A stretch of DNA of 64,000 nt. Source: Corticium candelabrum. Lineage: Eukaryota > Porifera > Homoscleromorpha > Homosclerophorida > Plakinidae. How positions within the stretch are numbered: the stretch's first letter is position 1; every line of letters starts with the position of its first letter. The DNA is taken from contig NC_085100.1 in the NCBI RefSeq assembly GCF_963422355.1, forward strand, positions 3,984,068 through 4,048,067, read 5' to 3'. Positions 1 to 11,639 of this stretch are shown here, piece after piece. The notes beneath the pieces are model-generated. The model was not told the DNA's origin. It ran no database searches and saw only the letters and a program-made list of their open reading frames with translations. Position numbers and translations under genes: made by a program.

Positions 1-1044
1 TGAACATGGTAGGTCCGTTGCACTGCTGTTTCCCATGCCTAGATGTTTCCAGTTCACCGTGGGGAGAGCCAATATCGTACAAAAGAGCTGCTTGCTAAGT
101 CGAAAGTACCGTCACATAGACTGCGTTAGCAATACACGCCTATCTGATCATGACATGGAGAGGTCAACAAGCACTAGGCCACTGTTTTGATGAACCGTTG
201 AGTAAAACTGGGCCGACAGTTTTCACACCATTTCCCCACAGACTATAGATGTCAGAGTTGACGCGCAAGAGTGGTGAACACTTCTACGTCGGTTTCAATT
301 CGCCCAAACCTGCAGATGAGTTCAGTAGAAAGAAACGTTGCTGGAGAGTGTAGGTTCAGCGAACCAGTTCCATGTAGGCCACTCCTAGGCTCATTATTCA
401 CCAGCTCTTTGTCCATCAAAAGCTTCACTGAATTTTGTGTTCACGCGCTCTCCGCCGAGGGCTACCTCTCTGCTTCATGTATCAAACGCAATAACATTAA
501 CGAGCTCTTTAGGAAATCGAATTAGCCTTATCTAAACTACGAAACCGGATCGGGGGTCCCACGTCACTATGACGTTCTCGAAAGCGACTAGGCTCTTCTC
601 GCGCTGGAGCAATTTCGGCAAAAGCTCCACCTCCTCGTGTGACTCACGTGGATTTAGTGACTGCGCGGAAGAGTCTGGCTTGCAAGGCTAAGCACATCTG
701 GTGCGACCTCTACTTCATTATTCACTTCCGAGTTCACACTTACGGGGAATAGACAGTACGTCTAGATGCATTTCAAGGAGCGCTTCATTTCTTTCTTGCT
801 AGTTTTCTAGATTAGAACTAAATTGACGTCAACTTGAGTCAGCTGTCACTAGCCAAGCTAACGAGCGGCATACGGAATCGAACTGTATACATGGAATACT
901 CGCTGCTAATTACTTAGAACATCTAACTGTAACTAAAATTTTTAGACACAATAATTGAATGCACCCGGGCGACGCTGGGCAATTTATTTAGTACGTATCT
1001 AGATGCGGGATATGCTCAGCGATCTAGGCGTGTGTGCCTGTGCA

Positions 1045-1047
<3 letters not shown>
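1..1047. other. no gene recognised
   Basis: I see no open frame with splice sites or family resemblance on either strand. The only longer frame, at 271-525 on the plus strand, has no recognisable domain and no supporting exon structure. No repeat was recognised. Confidence 0.5.
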
Positions 1048-1082
<35 letters not shown>

Positions 1083-1215
1083 CGCGCGCGCGCGACCGTG
1101 CTATAGCTCAGTTGGTTAGAAAATCAATCTATGGTGTGTTTACACCCGGTACCCATCAAGATTACAATAATTTCAAGTCACGCTGATGACTAGCTGAGAA
1201 AGTGTAGCACAATAA
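1048..1215 (+). repeat. (GT)n tract followed by a decayed tRNA-derived SINE
   Basis: A GT tract (1048-1080) and a short CG run are followed by TATAGCTCAGTTGGTTAGA, which fits the A box of a tRNA-type Pol III promoter. About 65 bases downstream, TTTCAAGTCAC is a degenerate B box. The same arrangement, better preserved, is at 27003-27419. This is not a tRNA gene: I could not fold a cloverleaf with an anticodon arm. Confidence 0.5.
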
Positions 1216-1414
1216 CGCACGTTAGTAACTGTCAAATGCATCAAAGCTCTGAGCTGAATTTGGTCTTCTCTATTTTGAGCCGTTTTTATATCTATTTTCT
1301 AAATTATACGTGAATATACCTGACTTGGAAGACAAATAAATAAATAGAGAATATCTAAAGGAGAACTTCACTGGTCTGACTCCTCCCTCGACCGCTAATC
1401 GTTACTAGTAGTCT

Positions 1415-2212
1415 TCAAGTGGAGAAGTTTGGCGCTATTTCAGGGCAAGCTTGATAGCTGAGCATTATGATAAGGCTAAAAAACAAAATTGTACGTCGTG
1501 GTTTTCCAAATAACGTCTAGTAAGTGTAGGTTCGTTTTACCGTTTCGTGTAGACTTTGATATTTGCTTAGGTGAAAGCAAAATGTGCTTTCGCGTCACTG
1601 ACTCACCTTCAATCGACGGCGGAAAGCACACATACCAGGGCCGGCGGAGCCCTCCAGATTGTGGGTGGGCCAGGTCTTGCTTGGCTAGGCTCCGCCCACT
1701 TGACAACTTTTGACAAAGATAGAGCTAGGGTGGAGGCTGGATAAAGACAGCGTTACTAGAGAGCAGTCTAACTTTGGTTGGTTTGTCTCATCCGTAGAGG
1801 TAAACAATAACTAATTTATTTAATCACCTATACCATTTTCCGAAAGTTTTCGCCAAACGCCTGTTGGTGGAAGTCCCATTTTCGAACGATGGGTGGGCCA
1901 TGGCCGGCCTTGCATACGGCGATGGTTCGGCTGTAGAACGGAGGTAATTGGTGTCACGTGATTATGTCCGGTGACGAACGTTTCCGTGTGTTTTTCGCAT
2001 TGCAAGTCGATCGTGTGGAGCCTAAACAACGCAGGAACGATTGAGTCGCCTAGGAACTGTAACTTGTTTTCTTTCACTGTTAGAGTCGCCTGAAGCATCT
2101 AGGCCCGTCTCTTCTGTGCTCTCGTAGTTTGGCATCCGAAAGCAAAACCTAAACAATGCGCTGCGCAACACGGCAAGCGTTCGGTTCTGCAGCCCAAAAC
2201 TTTAACGTACGT
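1415..2212 (+). repeat. dispersed repeat, copy A (interrupted)
   Basis: This stretch is collinear with 28203-28762, sharing for example CTTGATAGCTGAGCATTATG, ACTTTGATATTTGC and GAGTCGCCTGAAGCATCTAG. Copy A is longer because of an insertion at 1636-1912. Neither copy has a coding frame that I recognise, so this is probably a non-autonomous element or decayed repeat. Confidence 0.75.
1636..1912. mobile_element. MITE nested in repeat copy A
   Basis: A 277-bp insertion that begins CAGGGCCGGCGGAGCC and ends GGCCATGGCCGGCCTTG, an imperfect terminal inverted repeat. It is flanked on both sides by CATAC (1631-1635 and 1913-1917), and the related repeat copy at about 28.4 kb has a single CATAC and no insertion. 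This gives an empty paralogous site and a 5-bp target duplication. No coding frame. Superfamily not assigned; the CAG...CTG ends resemble hAT, but hAT usually duplicates 8 bp. Confidence 0.75.
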
Positions 2213-3058
2213 TAACATCTACTGCACATGCGTCAATCGGTGAAGTGTTTCTTTGGTAGTGTACCCTAACATAAAATTACAAATTTTAAAAAACCTTGTG
2301 TACGTCAACAAAAACAGCAAAACCGCTTCATACCGTTTGCAAATCACTAATTGTAAGACCTGGGTATGTTATCCTTTCCCAAACACTTAATTAACAGTGA
2401 CTGACCCCCAAATTTAAAAATAGAGAAGTAGTGTAGAATACAATATACCATCGTTTTGTTTGCAACTTTAAAATTAACGTTTTTATTAAGCAAAACGTAA
2501 TCTAGGCGATTAGTAAGACTATTTTTGTCACTAGTAGGAAGGGTGTTACTGTTCTAAATAGTGAAACTTGAATTTATACAAAAAATTGTTTTGAATAATT
2601 ACTACCTTATTTAGAGATTGGAGAGACAATTGCTGCCTTGATGTACTGCGTCGTCACGACTTTGCCAATCTACCAAGGCTAAGCAAGCTGTACGTATTCG
2701 GCTAAAAATATTGTTCTCCCATCTCAATTTAGTCAGTAATTGCTGTGTTGTAGTTACATCATCCACAGCAACGTATCGGTTATACAGGACGGTTCCTTTT
2801 CCAATCTACCACATCTGATAAAGCTGTAAGCTATGGCGTAAAGCCAAATATCTACATTTGGTAGTAGATAACAACGTTTTAATAATAATAATAATAATAT
2901 GCGTTCTTCTATTTATAGATATTTGAGCTGGAATTCCATCAGTACAGTTCCAACAGACATGGTTAAAAACACGCCCAATATATTTCAACTGTGTGTAAAT
3001 ACATTTATTTAACAACAAAGGTGCAATTTTATGTTTAAAGATTTTATATAATTGTTAG
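2213..3058. other. AT-rich stretch upstream of the LRR gene; 5' exon(s) not found
   Basis: The LRR gene must begin here or further left, because its first visible exon starts in mid-repeat. I could not identify a signal-peptide exon. A short (TAA)n run lies at about 2880-2899. Confidence 0.4.
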
Positions 3059-4855
3059 AGATCTCAGTGGAAATAGAATTGAAGAGCTAAGTGCAGATTT
3101 TCTAAATCTGCCAAGTTTGGGAATTTTGTATGTTAAGTACCGTACACGTTTCTATAAAGACTTTGTTGAAAGCTTGTTTGTTGTTGAAGGTTTCTCAACA
3201 ATAACCGTATTAGATCTATTGATAAGAATGCGTTTCGATATCTTAGAAACTTGCAATCAATGTAAGTTATGCAAAACAACATAATCGAGTTTAGTTAACA
3301 GTTTTTGCTCTAAACTTTAGAAATCTTGGTAGCAATCCGATGCTTTCACAAATTGGACCTGGAGCTTTCCATTCACTTAACCTCGGCTCTTTGTAAGAAC
3401 AAATGCAATTCTGAAATTAATCGTAATGTTGTTAGTTTGTTTATGTGACAGTGTGATGTTTAAAGTAAATGTAACGACACTTTCTAAAGAAATTTTACCG
3501 AATTCGACTTTTCTCAAATTTGTGTATTTATTGTTTTGTCGTCATTTTACTAAATTGATGTTTAAACACTTTATCTGGATGCAGACTCTTATTCGACAGC
3601 GGAATACGTTTTGTAGAAGAAGGAGCTTTTGATGCATTCGGTAGTGTAGAAACGTTGTAAGAATTTTCTTATGATGTGAAGCGTCTTGTCTGCTATCTCT
3701 AATGACTTCTGTGAAACTTGTACTTATAGGTACTTACAACAAAATCTATACAAACATCTTCCCAATACAATTTTTGAAGCTTTAAGTCCAGAAAATCTCA
3801 AACTGTAAGACATTTAAATACTTTTTTGATTATCTGTAATTTTATTATTTTAAACAAACAATTATTAATTAGCAATTTAGTAATTAATTGACGTATAATT
3901 TTATAACGAATAGAAATAGACCACAGTTCTATTAGAATGTTGGTACTGGGCAGTGGTAAACATTCAAAAATGATAAATTAACTGTTATATGTAGTAATTC
4001 ATCACAATGCAAAGATTTACAAAACATTAATTAACAAGACTACTTTGAATTTTACTAATCGGCAATTCAATAATACATAATAACAACAATCATTTAGAAT
4101 TATTGTACATGTAGAAACAAATAGAACAAGTTTTGTAAACCATGCAGTTTTAAAGCGCAATTTATCCAGCAAAGACAAAATTTGCACAAACACCAAAGTT
4201 TATAAAGAGACAAATTTTTTACATACACGATCTTATTGCGTTATACAATTTCACATTTTCTCTAGCATTCTATCACAAAGTCACATGTGCACCAAACCGT
4301 GAAACGCCTTAACGTCAACATGCGTAAGTACTTGTAAAGCGTTTCATCTTGCTCACAAAGCTATTTAGAGTTTTTTCAAAACGAATGGAAACGTCTTTAT
4401 TAAAATAAAGTCGTCTGTTCTAACAAAGATAAGGTATCCCCTAGCTTGTGTCAAGTCAAATATTGTTATTAATTAAAACTTAGAGGTAGCCTTATAAAGA
4501 GAAGATTCATTAATTAAAGTACTAAATAGTTTTTCAGATTTTGCATTTGTGGATGGCGTAGATCAACACGAGATGCGCCTGCTATTCGTGGATCACCTAG
4601 ATGACCAGAAGCGAAAATGTATGTCAAAGATGTTTAGCTTTGCATTGTTGTCCTGGCTATTTATAGAGCATCTCAAACACGCCAATGTGTATTTCTTTTG
4701 TCTAATCGGAATGTGAGTAAGGTAGAGAAAATAGAAAACAAGTAATTTATGCATACGTTTATCTCCAAATGAAATATGCGTTATTTCGCCAGTGATAGAA
4801 ATTTTTTTGAAAAATTGCCTGGCAAATACCAGATCTACTGAACCGTTTACGCACG

Positions 4856-4932
<77 letters not shown>

Positions 4933-7900
4933 TAAATCTGCTATTAGAAGATAAACATGTGTTACATACAACTGAAACTTCCACATTTTCGGAACGGGTT
5001 TAACTGTACGAAATCAAAGTTAGCAAACCCTTCCTTTGCACAAAGTCGCTTGCTTGCATATTAATTACATTTTTACACTTAGTTTATACAATTCTTAAAA
5101 TTTTACAATTATTTATCTGCATTAAATCATTATTTCTATACTTTAGATTAAATTTGCTTGTGCTAACTTAAGCTATTAAAGATTCTAAAAATGCTGTCAA
5201 ACCTCATATGCATGCTTAGGTTGACTCTGAAGTGCAATATTGACAGTTTACCTGCCATTGGGTATAGAATCGCCAATAGAACGTAAGTGGGCATGCATGT
5301 CGCGTCTAGATATTTTAAATTCTAAATATTATATTTCAATTTTTAGACGTTGCGTTTCCGATTCTGAGCCCACAAACATCACGATCGAAGAAAACTCATT
5401 GTTTAATCAACTGATTTCATTGAAAGAATCTGCGTACGACTGCATTCATCTTAATAGCGACAAACACTCTTGTTCGCCTTGTCCGACGGGCTATTACGGA
5501 AGAACTTATTCACCAAGTGACACACTGGCCACCGGTCCGGTTTGCATCCCTTGCCCTGCAGGTTAGATGTGTGCATTTGTTTATTTCTTAATTAATTTAA
5601 AAATTTTAGTGTTTTCTGTAAATTCTTTCCCACCGTTGGAGGTGGAAATAGGGGAGCTGGCTAAGTGAGACTGTGCCTGAAATAGACACAGTATTTAACG
5701 ATTCATTACATATACGGGACATAAATATCGCTCATGGTTATGTGGTTACCTAGGTTCCATGCATACATAATTGTGCGCAAAGTAAACGACAAAAGCGATT
5801 GGTTTCGCGTTAGCCGTTGCAGACTGATTTCTATTTATGACAATCATGCACCAACATGAATTACCCTGTTCAAGTAAAGACTCTTTCATGAACGTTTCGC
5901 CTACTTGGCTAGTTCGTCCATCGCCTCTCTAGAGCGACAAATCGTAAATACTGCTCCGTGATTCGATCGCATTATTAGAGCCGTGGCACATTTATGAGCG
6001 CGACAGACATACCGTATTTGTCCGAAATAACGCTCTGGGCGTATAGAAAAGAAAGACTTTTCTGGGCGTATATTCTAGGGCATGGGCGTTATTTTGGTCC
6101 TAGGCGTAAACATGGTCACAAAATGCTGTCGTTTGGCCAGTCAGCATCTAAATACTTGAAGACAGAGATACCACAAATGCTTGCAATTATCCATTTGCAA
6201 GATCAAAGGTACTGGTATCCATACAGCTTCAACGTACACGCAAAAAATAAACACTATACACGCATGGTCGGCTTGAAGCTGGTCAAGAGCATCAGGGTCG
6301 GTAATTGCAACGAAGACATGAGTCTAGCAGTAAGCAATTTCACTCAACACTGACACCAGCTCATCAAACGCACACAGACGGAGACGAATGTTCTGCGAAC
6401 CCAATTTTGTTTTGTCTGCGCATACGTATCCTGGGCTTTTACTTGGGCATGGGCGTATAGTTGGGCATGCAGTCCCGGATCCAGATGGGGTTCAGCGGGT
6501 TTCAACCACCTCTTTTCCAATAGGCGTGGTTCAATAATTTTATATAATTTAATAGAGAATATTAGTAATGCTATTAATAACTGCTACCAGGTCAACCCCC
6601 TCTTTCAAAAATTCCTGGATCTGGACCTGGCATGGGCGATATTTCGGTATGGGCGTCATTACAGGCGAATACGGTAGTCAGCAAACAGCCAGCCAGGCAT
6701 GCACAGAGTCACAAATTGGAAATTCTATGTATAAATTCTAAAATTGGCACATGTATCTTGTTTTCACGTGATTGGATCTTTTAGGCGGATTTTATCAAGA
6801 CCAGGTCGCTCAGCACAATTGCACATTGTGTCTTCCCGGAACATACGTCGCTCCGAACGAGTTGGGCACATCTGCCAGTTCTTGCAGAGTGGTTCCAAAT
6901 GGCACCGATACAGGACAATTTGCTGGTTATCGCGCTGGTAAATGTCTTTATGGATACTACAGACTGGATCGATTTGGACCGTGCTACCGATGCGCGTCAC
7001 TGGGTGCCAATTGCACGAACGAAATCCAAACAGTAAAGCGAGGATATTGGTGGGATATGGACCAACAGACAGTTCAATCATACACCGTCTTTGCGAAAAA
7101 CTTGCAAATGGAAAATAACGACTACAATATAACCATTTATTCAAGAAAAACTTTACCCTCGATCTACAAATGTCGAGTAAGAGATGCTTGTATTGGTCAG
7201 CAAGGCAATCCTGCAAATTCAGTTTGCTCGAAAGGTGCTCACGGACCCCTGTGTGAACAATGTAATGATAGCTACTTTTTTACTAACAACGGGTGTGCAT
7301 CCTGCCCTTCTAAATGGCGTGTCATTCTACAGTCAGTGGGACTTATGATCGTTATGTTTTTGCTGGTAGGACTCCTAAGCTGGAAACAGACGAAATCAAG
7401 TCAAAGAGAAGAGCCACTCGACGAAGACGGACATTCTGATGTTGAAGAGCAGACGGGTACTTGGCTTGACTCTTTAATCGCAGCTCTGAGAGTCGGAATA
7501 GGATTTTTTCAGGTTATCAACGGTATTACGATGGCCTTGTTGTTTGTTCCATGGCCATCGGGTATAGAAACAATTGGCAGGTATTTGGCAGAGATCGAAT
7601 TTAATGTACTGGAAGTCATCAATCCGGTCTGTATCAGCAGCAAACTGAGACTCGACCATCTTCAAAAGACCGTCGCATTTGTCGTTATCGTATCGGGTCT
7701 GATACTGACGGTGTTCATTGCCTATTGGCTGTGGAAAGCTCACATGGCATGGCGAAAACGCAACGTCACTTATCAGTTACGTCAGACGGCTCTCCAGTTG
7801 TGCTTCAACGCTACGCTTTGGATCGTTTTTGCTTGCTATCCGGCGTTGGCACAGTACATCATTGCTACGGTTCCGTATAGACAATATTCGTGCATTCGTC

Positions 7901-8757
7901 TCAATTGCACGCAAAGGATCGATATTACCTCTAACAGTTCAGAGTGTCAGTGGTATCTAAAGGCTGATGTTTCTGTACTCTGCAACGATTCTAACTTCTC
8001 CAGTACACTGTGGAAAGTTTGTACATCATTTCTTGTACTAGTCTTTGGAATTCCTTTGCTAACTCTAGTACTTCTCTACGTGAAGCATCGTAAAGCGTCA
8101 AGCCAGCAAAGACCCAGCGGTCCCTTCACGACAGCTCTATTCGTTTCACTGTCTTTCTTAGATGGTAGTTACCACTCCAAGTTTTGGTACTGGGAAGTGC
8201 TAGAAATGTTTCGCAAATTGGTTCTCACTTCTGGATTGCAGTTTTTTGGAGAAGGCAGCGCAACAGAACTGGCCGTCGCTTCAATCCTAGCCATGGTTTT
8301 TGCTGTCTTGCACGCACATTTGAGGCCAATGAAAAAGAGTCTTAAATGGCAGCATTACCTACAGCTCGTTTCGTTGTTAGTTATTGCTCTCAATGTAATG
8401 TTGGGCGTGCTGAAAATGACTGATTCAGAAAGCAATGATGCACATTCCACTGAAGATGGTAGCAAAGTTCTCTTTGCAGTTTTGTTCTACTTTGTTAACG
8501 GTCTGTTTGCACTATTCTTCATCGGTAACGTATACAATATAGTTATTAATTACTCTATGATTAAAAAAAATCGTTAATCTATTATGTTGTTTTAGTGAAC
8601 GTATTATTTAGCATTCGGTCAGGTGTTAAGACATGCTGTCACAGTAGCTGCAAATGCGTGCATCAACAAGGAAAACGTGTAAAAGGCAATACAGAAATGG
8701 AGACGACTGCTCTACTTAGTGATAGTGACAGACCAGAATCGGGATGCCCAACTTGAT
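3059..8757 (+). CDS. LRR, GCC2/GCC3-type cysteine-rich, multi-pass membrane protein (5' incomplete)
   Basis: Unnamed receptor-like protein. Small exons from 3059, about 3190, 3320, 3586 and 3730 each encode one leucine-rich repeat (for example DLSGNRIEELSADFLNLPS) and all share the same splice phase. Exons near 5248 and 5346 and the long exon from 6785 give an ephrin-receptor-like GCC2/GCC3 region (CPTGYYG, CIPCPAGG, LCLPGTY), then about eight hydrophobic helices. The long open frame stops at 8577, but a 71-nt intron (8525-8595) probably removes that stop and joins a final exon ending at 8757, replacing the tail with a Cys/Lys-rich cytosolic end (KTCCHSSCKC...). The exon starting at 4538 (FCICGW..., possibly the LRR C-terminal cap) meets a stop at 4602 and could not be joined cleanly, so either exons are missing or that exon is broken. 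Role inferred: cell-surface recognition. Confidence 0.7.
4855..4930. repeat. (CA)n microsatellite in an LRR-gene intron
   Basis: Uninterrupted CA dinucleotide run of about 75 bp, preceded by GCACGC repeats. Confidence 0.95.
6470..6629 (-). mobile_element. 160-bp MITE, copy in intron of the LRR gene
   Basis: Inverted relative to 10218-10381. Both contain the shared core with AATTTTATATAATTT-like sequence and CTTTTCCAATAGGCGTGG. Ends are CAGTCCCGGATCCAG and CTGGATCTGGACCTG. GCATG abuts both ends, giving a 5-bp target duplication. Non-coding. Confidence 0.7.
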
Positions 8758-9068
8758 AATGCAACGTTATTCTAACGATCAAGAATACTGCATAAGCAAA
8801 CGCATGCAATTGTTTTCGTGGCGCTAACTCTAAGTAGCGTACATGTAGAGACTTTATCGTTTAGTAGCTTCTTTATAGGCTAACTGATGCAATGTATGTG
8901 CTGTGCTTTAATTAATTAATTAAAGCGTTTGTTCTTAAGTCACTTTTGTAGTTACTAATCTGGCTTTTCACTTTAAAACGCCGATTCTGCTTGCTATTTT
9001 GGCACATAAATCGTATACTAAGTTTTGTATTGACATTGAATAGCCGTTACCTTGCAATTGCTGGATAT

Positions 9069-9074
9069 AATAAA
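9069..9074 (+). terminator. polyadenylation signal of the LRR membrane-protein gene
   Basis: AATAAA about 310 bp after the inferred stop at 8757, the first canonical hexamer downstream. Assignment by position only. Confidence 0.5.
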
Positions 9075-9096
9075 ATATAAAAATTACTATAACACT

Positions 9097-10217
9097 AGAC
9101 TCGTACCCAGTCCTCCTCCTCGCGCGCTCCACGTGTATTGGCACGTGCTTTTTGTTCCACTTGCCAAATGAAACAAATAAGCAACTATATTTCTAGTTAC
9201 AATAACTAGAAACGGGACCCTGTCTATATAAACATCAGATACACTTGTTGCATTTCTGTGATAGTTAGTACATTTCAGCCTAGACGCTACAGAGACAACA
9301 ACCAGTAGAACGCGGAGTCACGTAGCAGAGATAGATACCAAGACGTAGAAAGCAATATACACATTTTCTATTACTAGTCTATGCTCTATCTAATAGGCGC
9401 CGCGTGTTGACAAGACAAAATCTGCAATTTCGTTTTGTATATGACCTTACTAACTGGTTTTAGTTACATCCTGTTACAAATGCAACCAGTGCAATTCTGC
9501 ATGTGCTTATGTCAATCAAAGGAGAACTCATCAATTTGGCAAATACTAGAATTTGCTGAAAGAAAGTTACAAGGCCTAGTGGCTCTAGGGCACGTCTCAA
9601 CTATAGGGCTTAAGAGCCTCGGAATGTCCTAATGATGACGTTTGCGCTTCTCTTTTGCGTTTCTCAGTATCTGTTGCAATAGATTTCGCCTAAGTCTCTT
9701 TTGTAAGACGTATAAGCGACAATGCTCGAACAGATCTGGCACAAGCATTTTAGTAAGATCGGAACGTATCTCCTCGGTCCAGAGTTTGACGACCTCCGGG
9801 TCATCTTTCCGACTTCAGAGTTGCGCATGCCATAATTCGTTGAAAATACTCGATCAATTTTATACTGGATGTATGACATTGGAGCAGTATGAATGTTCTC
9901 AGCCTCTATAATTGTATATTCTCTTCGGTGGTGAGGTCTGCTCGTTTGAACATACCGACAAAGGGGGCATCTAACTTCACGAGATAACCCTTAAGCAACA
10001 ACCTGCCTTCGACCTTTCTGGCCACTCGCTGGATGATCGTCTTACCGAGATCGATGTTTTATCGTACATCGACAACCAGGAGTGCCATATAGCAACATCA
10101 CCAGAACTCAGAGGTCTGGGTGAACCGACAATGTTCTTCTGACTCAACTCCATATACTGAAAACTTGAATCCCAGTTTCCAATTAGGTATATATATATAT
10201 ATGTATATATACCCATG
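9097..10217. other. no gene; half of a TIR element at the left edge
   Basis: AGACTCGTACCCAGTCCTCC at 9097 matches the terminal repeat of the element at 27941-28059, but I find no partner end here. The rest has no supportable gene; open frames at 9435-9911 look random. A short (AT)n run lies near 10190. Confidence 0.45.
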
Positions 10218-10381
10218 CAGCGCCGGATCCAGGAATTTTTGAAAGAGGGGATTCATCGTTAGCAGTTATTTATAGCATTACTAATTATCTCTTTTTTAAT
10301 AAAATTATATAAAATTATTGAACCACGCCTATTGGAAAAGAGGGGTTTCAACCCCCTGAACCCCCTCTGGATTCGGCCCTG
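10218..10381 (+). mobile_element. 164-bp MITE, intergenic copy
   Basis: Ends CAGCGCCGGATCCAGG and CTGGATTCGGCCCTG are inverted repeats. The body matches 6470-6629 in reverse complement. Flanks CCATG and CCATA suggest the same 5-bp duplication with one change. Non-coding. Confidence 0.7.
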
Positions 10382-11164
10382 CCATAATATAATAATTGCT
10401 CATACCCTAAGATTCTCGCGAGGATACAACATTGAATCATTTCATGTCTAGCGGCATAGCCACGTAAGTAATTAAATCGAACGAGAGGTAGCGGGTGACC
10501 AGATACCTCCACATCGAAGGGGTGCCCCCTCGACCAGAAGACCCACGTTTACGTTGCAGAGTACAAAGAGAGGTGGTATCATTCTTAAACATCCCTGCAA
10601 TACCAAATGGCTGTTTTGGAAAGTGGTATATATCATTTCGCCTCCAGACCTAAACTACTTTGGTTGGCTCTTTCTCAGGAATGGCCTCAAAGCGACGGCA
10701 GTGCCAACACAATATCAACGCTTTCCTTTCAGTTCTATTTACATGCAGCGTCAATGTAGTAGCGTCCTTGTTATAATTTTTGTTGGCGAGATTCGTAAAG
10801 CATTTTGCTATTAAATTCGATTTAATTAAAACGTAAAGTTTGTGAATGTAGTTATCCAGCGTCTCTAGCATCGGTTAATATTTTGCTCAAACATATTTTA
10901 ATTAATATATAAAATGTGTTTCACCTCTACGTAGTTTAAATTAGTATATCTCATGCATCTCTACGCGTTTTTCAAATCAGCTAGATATTATAGTTACATT
11001 GTAATAACAACAAAATCGGAGTCACGTGATTAATTAAACTACCAGATACTGTGGAGTACAGAGCGGCACACCGTGGCCAGCTAAATTATCTATAAAAAGT
11101 GTACTGAAAATATGAAAATGCTTTAGTACAATGGCTCTTGTAGCCAGTAAAACGTATGTGTTGA
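10382..11164. other. no gene recognised
   Basis: AT-rich sequence with no open frame that shows splice sites or a recognisable domain. Confidence 0.45.
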
Positions 11165-11540
11165 AAAAGAGTGCTAATTAACAAAAGAATTAACAAAAAA
11201 TAACAAAAAATTGAGAAAAAATTGACAAAAATTAAAAAATTAACAAAAAAATTAACAAAATTTTAACGAAAATAACAAATAATTAACAAAAATTAACAAA
11301 AAAAATAACAAAAATTAACAAAAAATTAACAAAAATTAACAAAAAAATTATCAAAAAAATAACAAAAAATAACAAAAATATTGAAAAAAAGTTGACAAAA
11401 ATTTAAAAATTAACAAAAAATTAACAAAATTTTAACAAAATTAACAAAAATTAACAAAAAATTAACAAAAATTAACAAAAATTAACAAAAATTAACAAAA
11501 AATTAACAAAAAATTAACAAAAATTAACAAAAAATTCTAG
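11165..11540. repeat. minisatellite built on TTAACAAAAA
   Basis: About 375 bp of tandem, slightly variable 8-11 base units of the form (A)n-TTAAC. The plus strand is almost free of G and poor in C. It ends about 100 bp downstream of the stop of the minus-strand ependymin-related gene. Confidence 0.9.
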
Positions 11541-11639
11541 AAAGTAAAAATATATGTTGCAAACTGCGAATTAGCAAGTGTTTCTTAGTTACTATAACGC
11601 TTGGTCATTTGTTTGCTAGTCAACGAGAGCATCTTGCTT

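Noticed and set aside
5994-6353. 119-codon frame in an LRR-gene intron
   Set aside because: Built on repeated GGGCGTAT-type motifs next to a MITE; breaks the receptor frame and has no domain.
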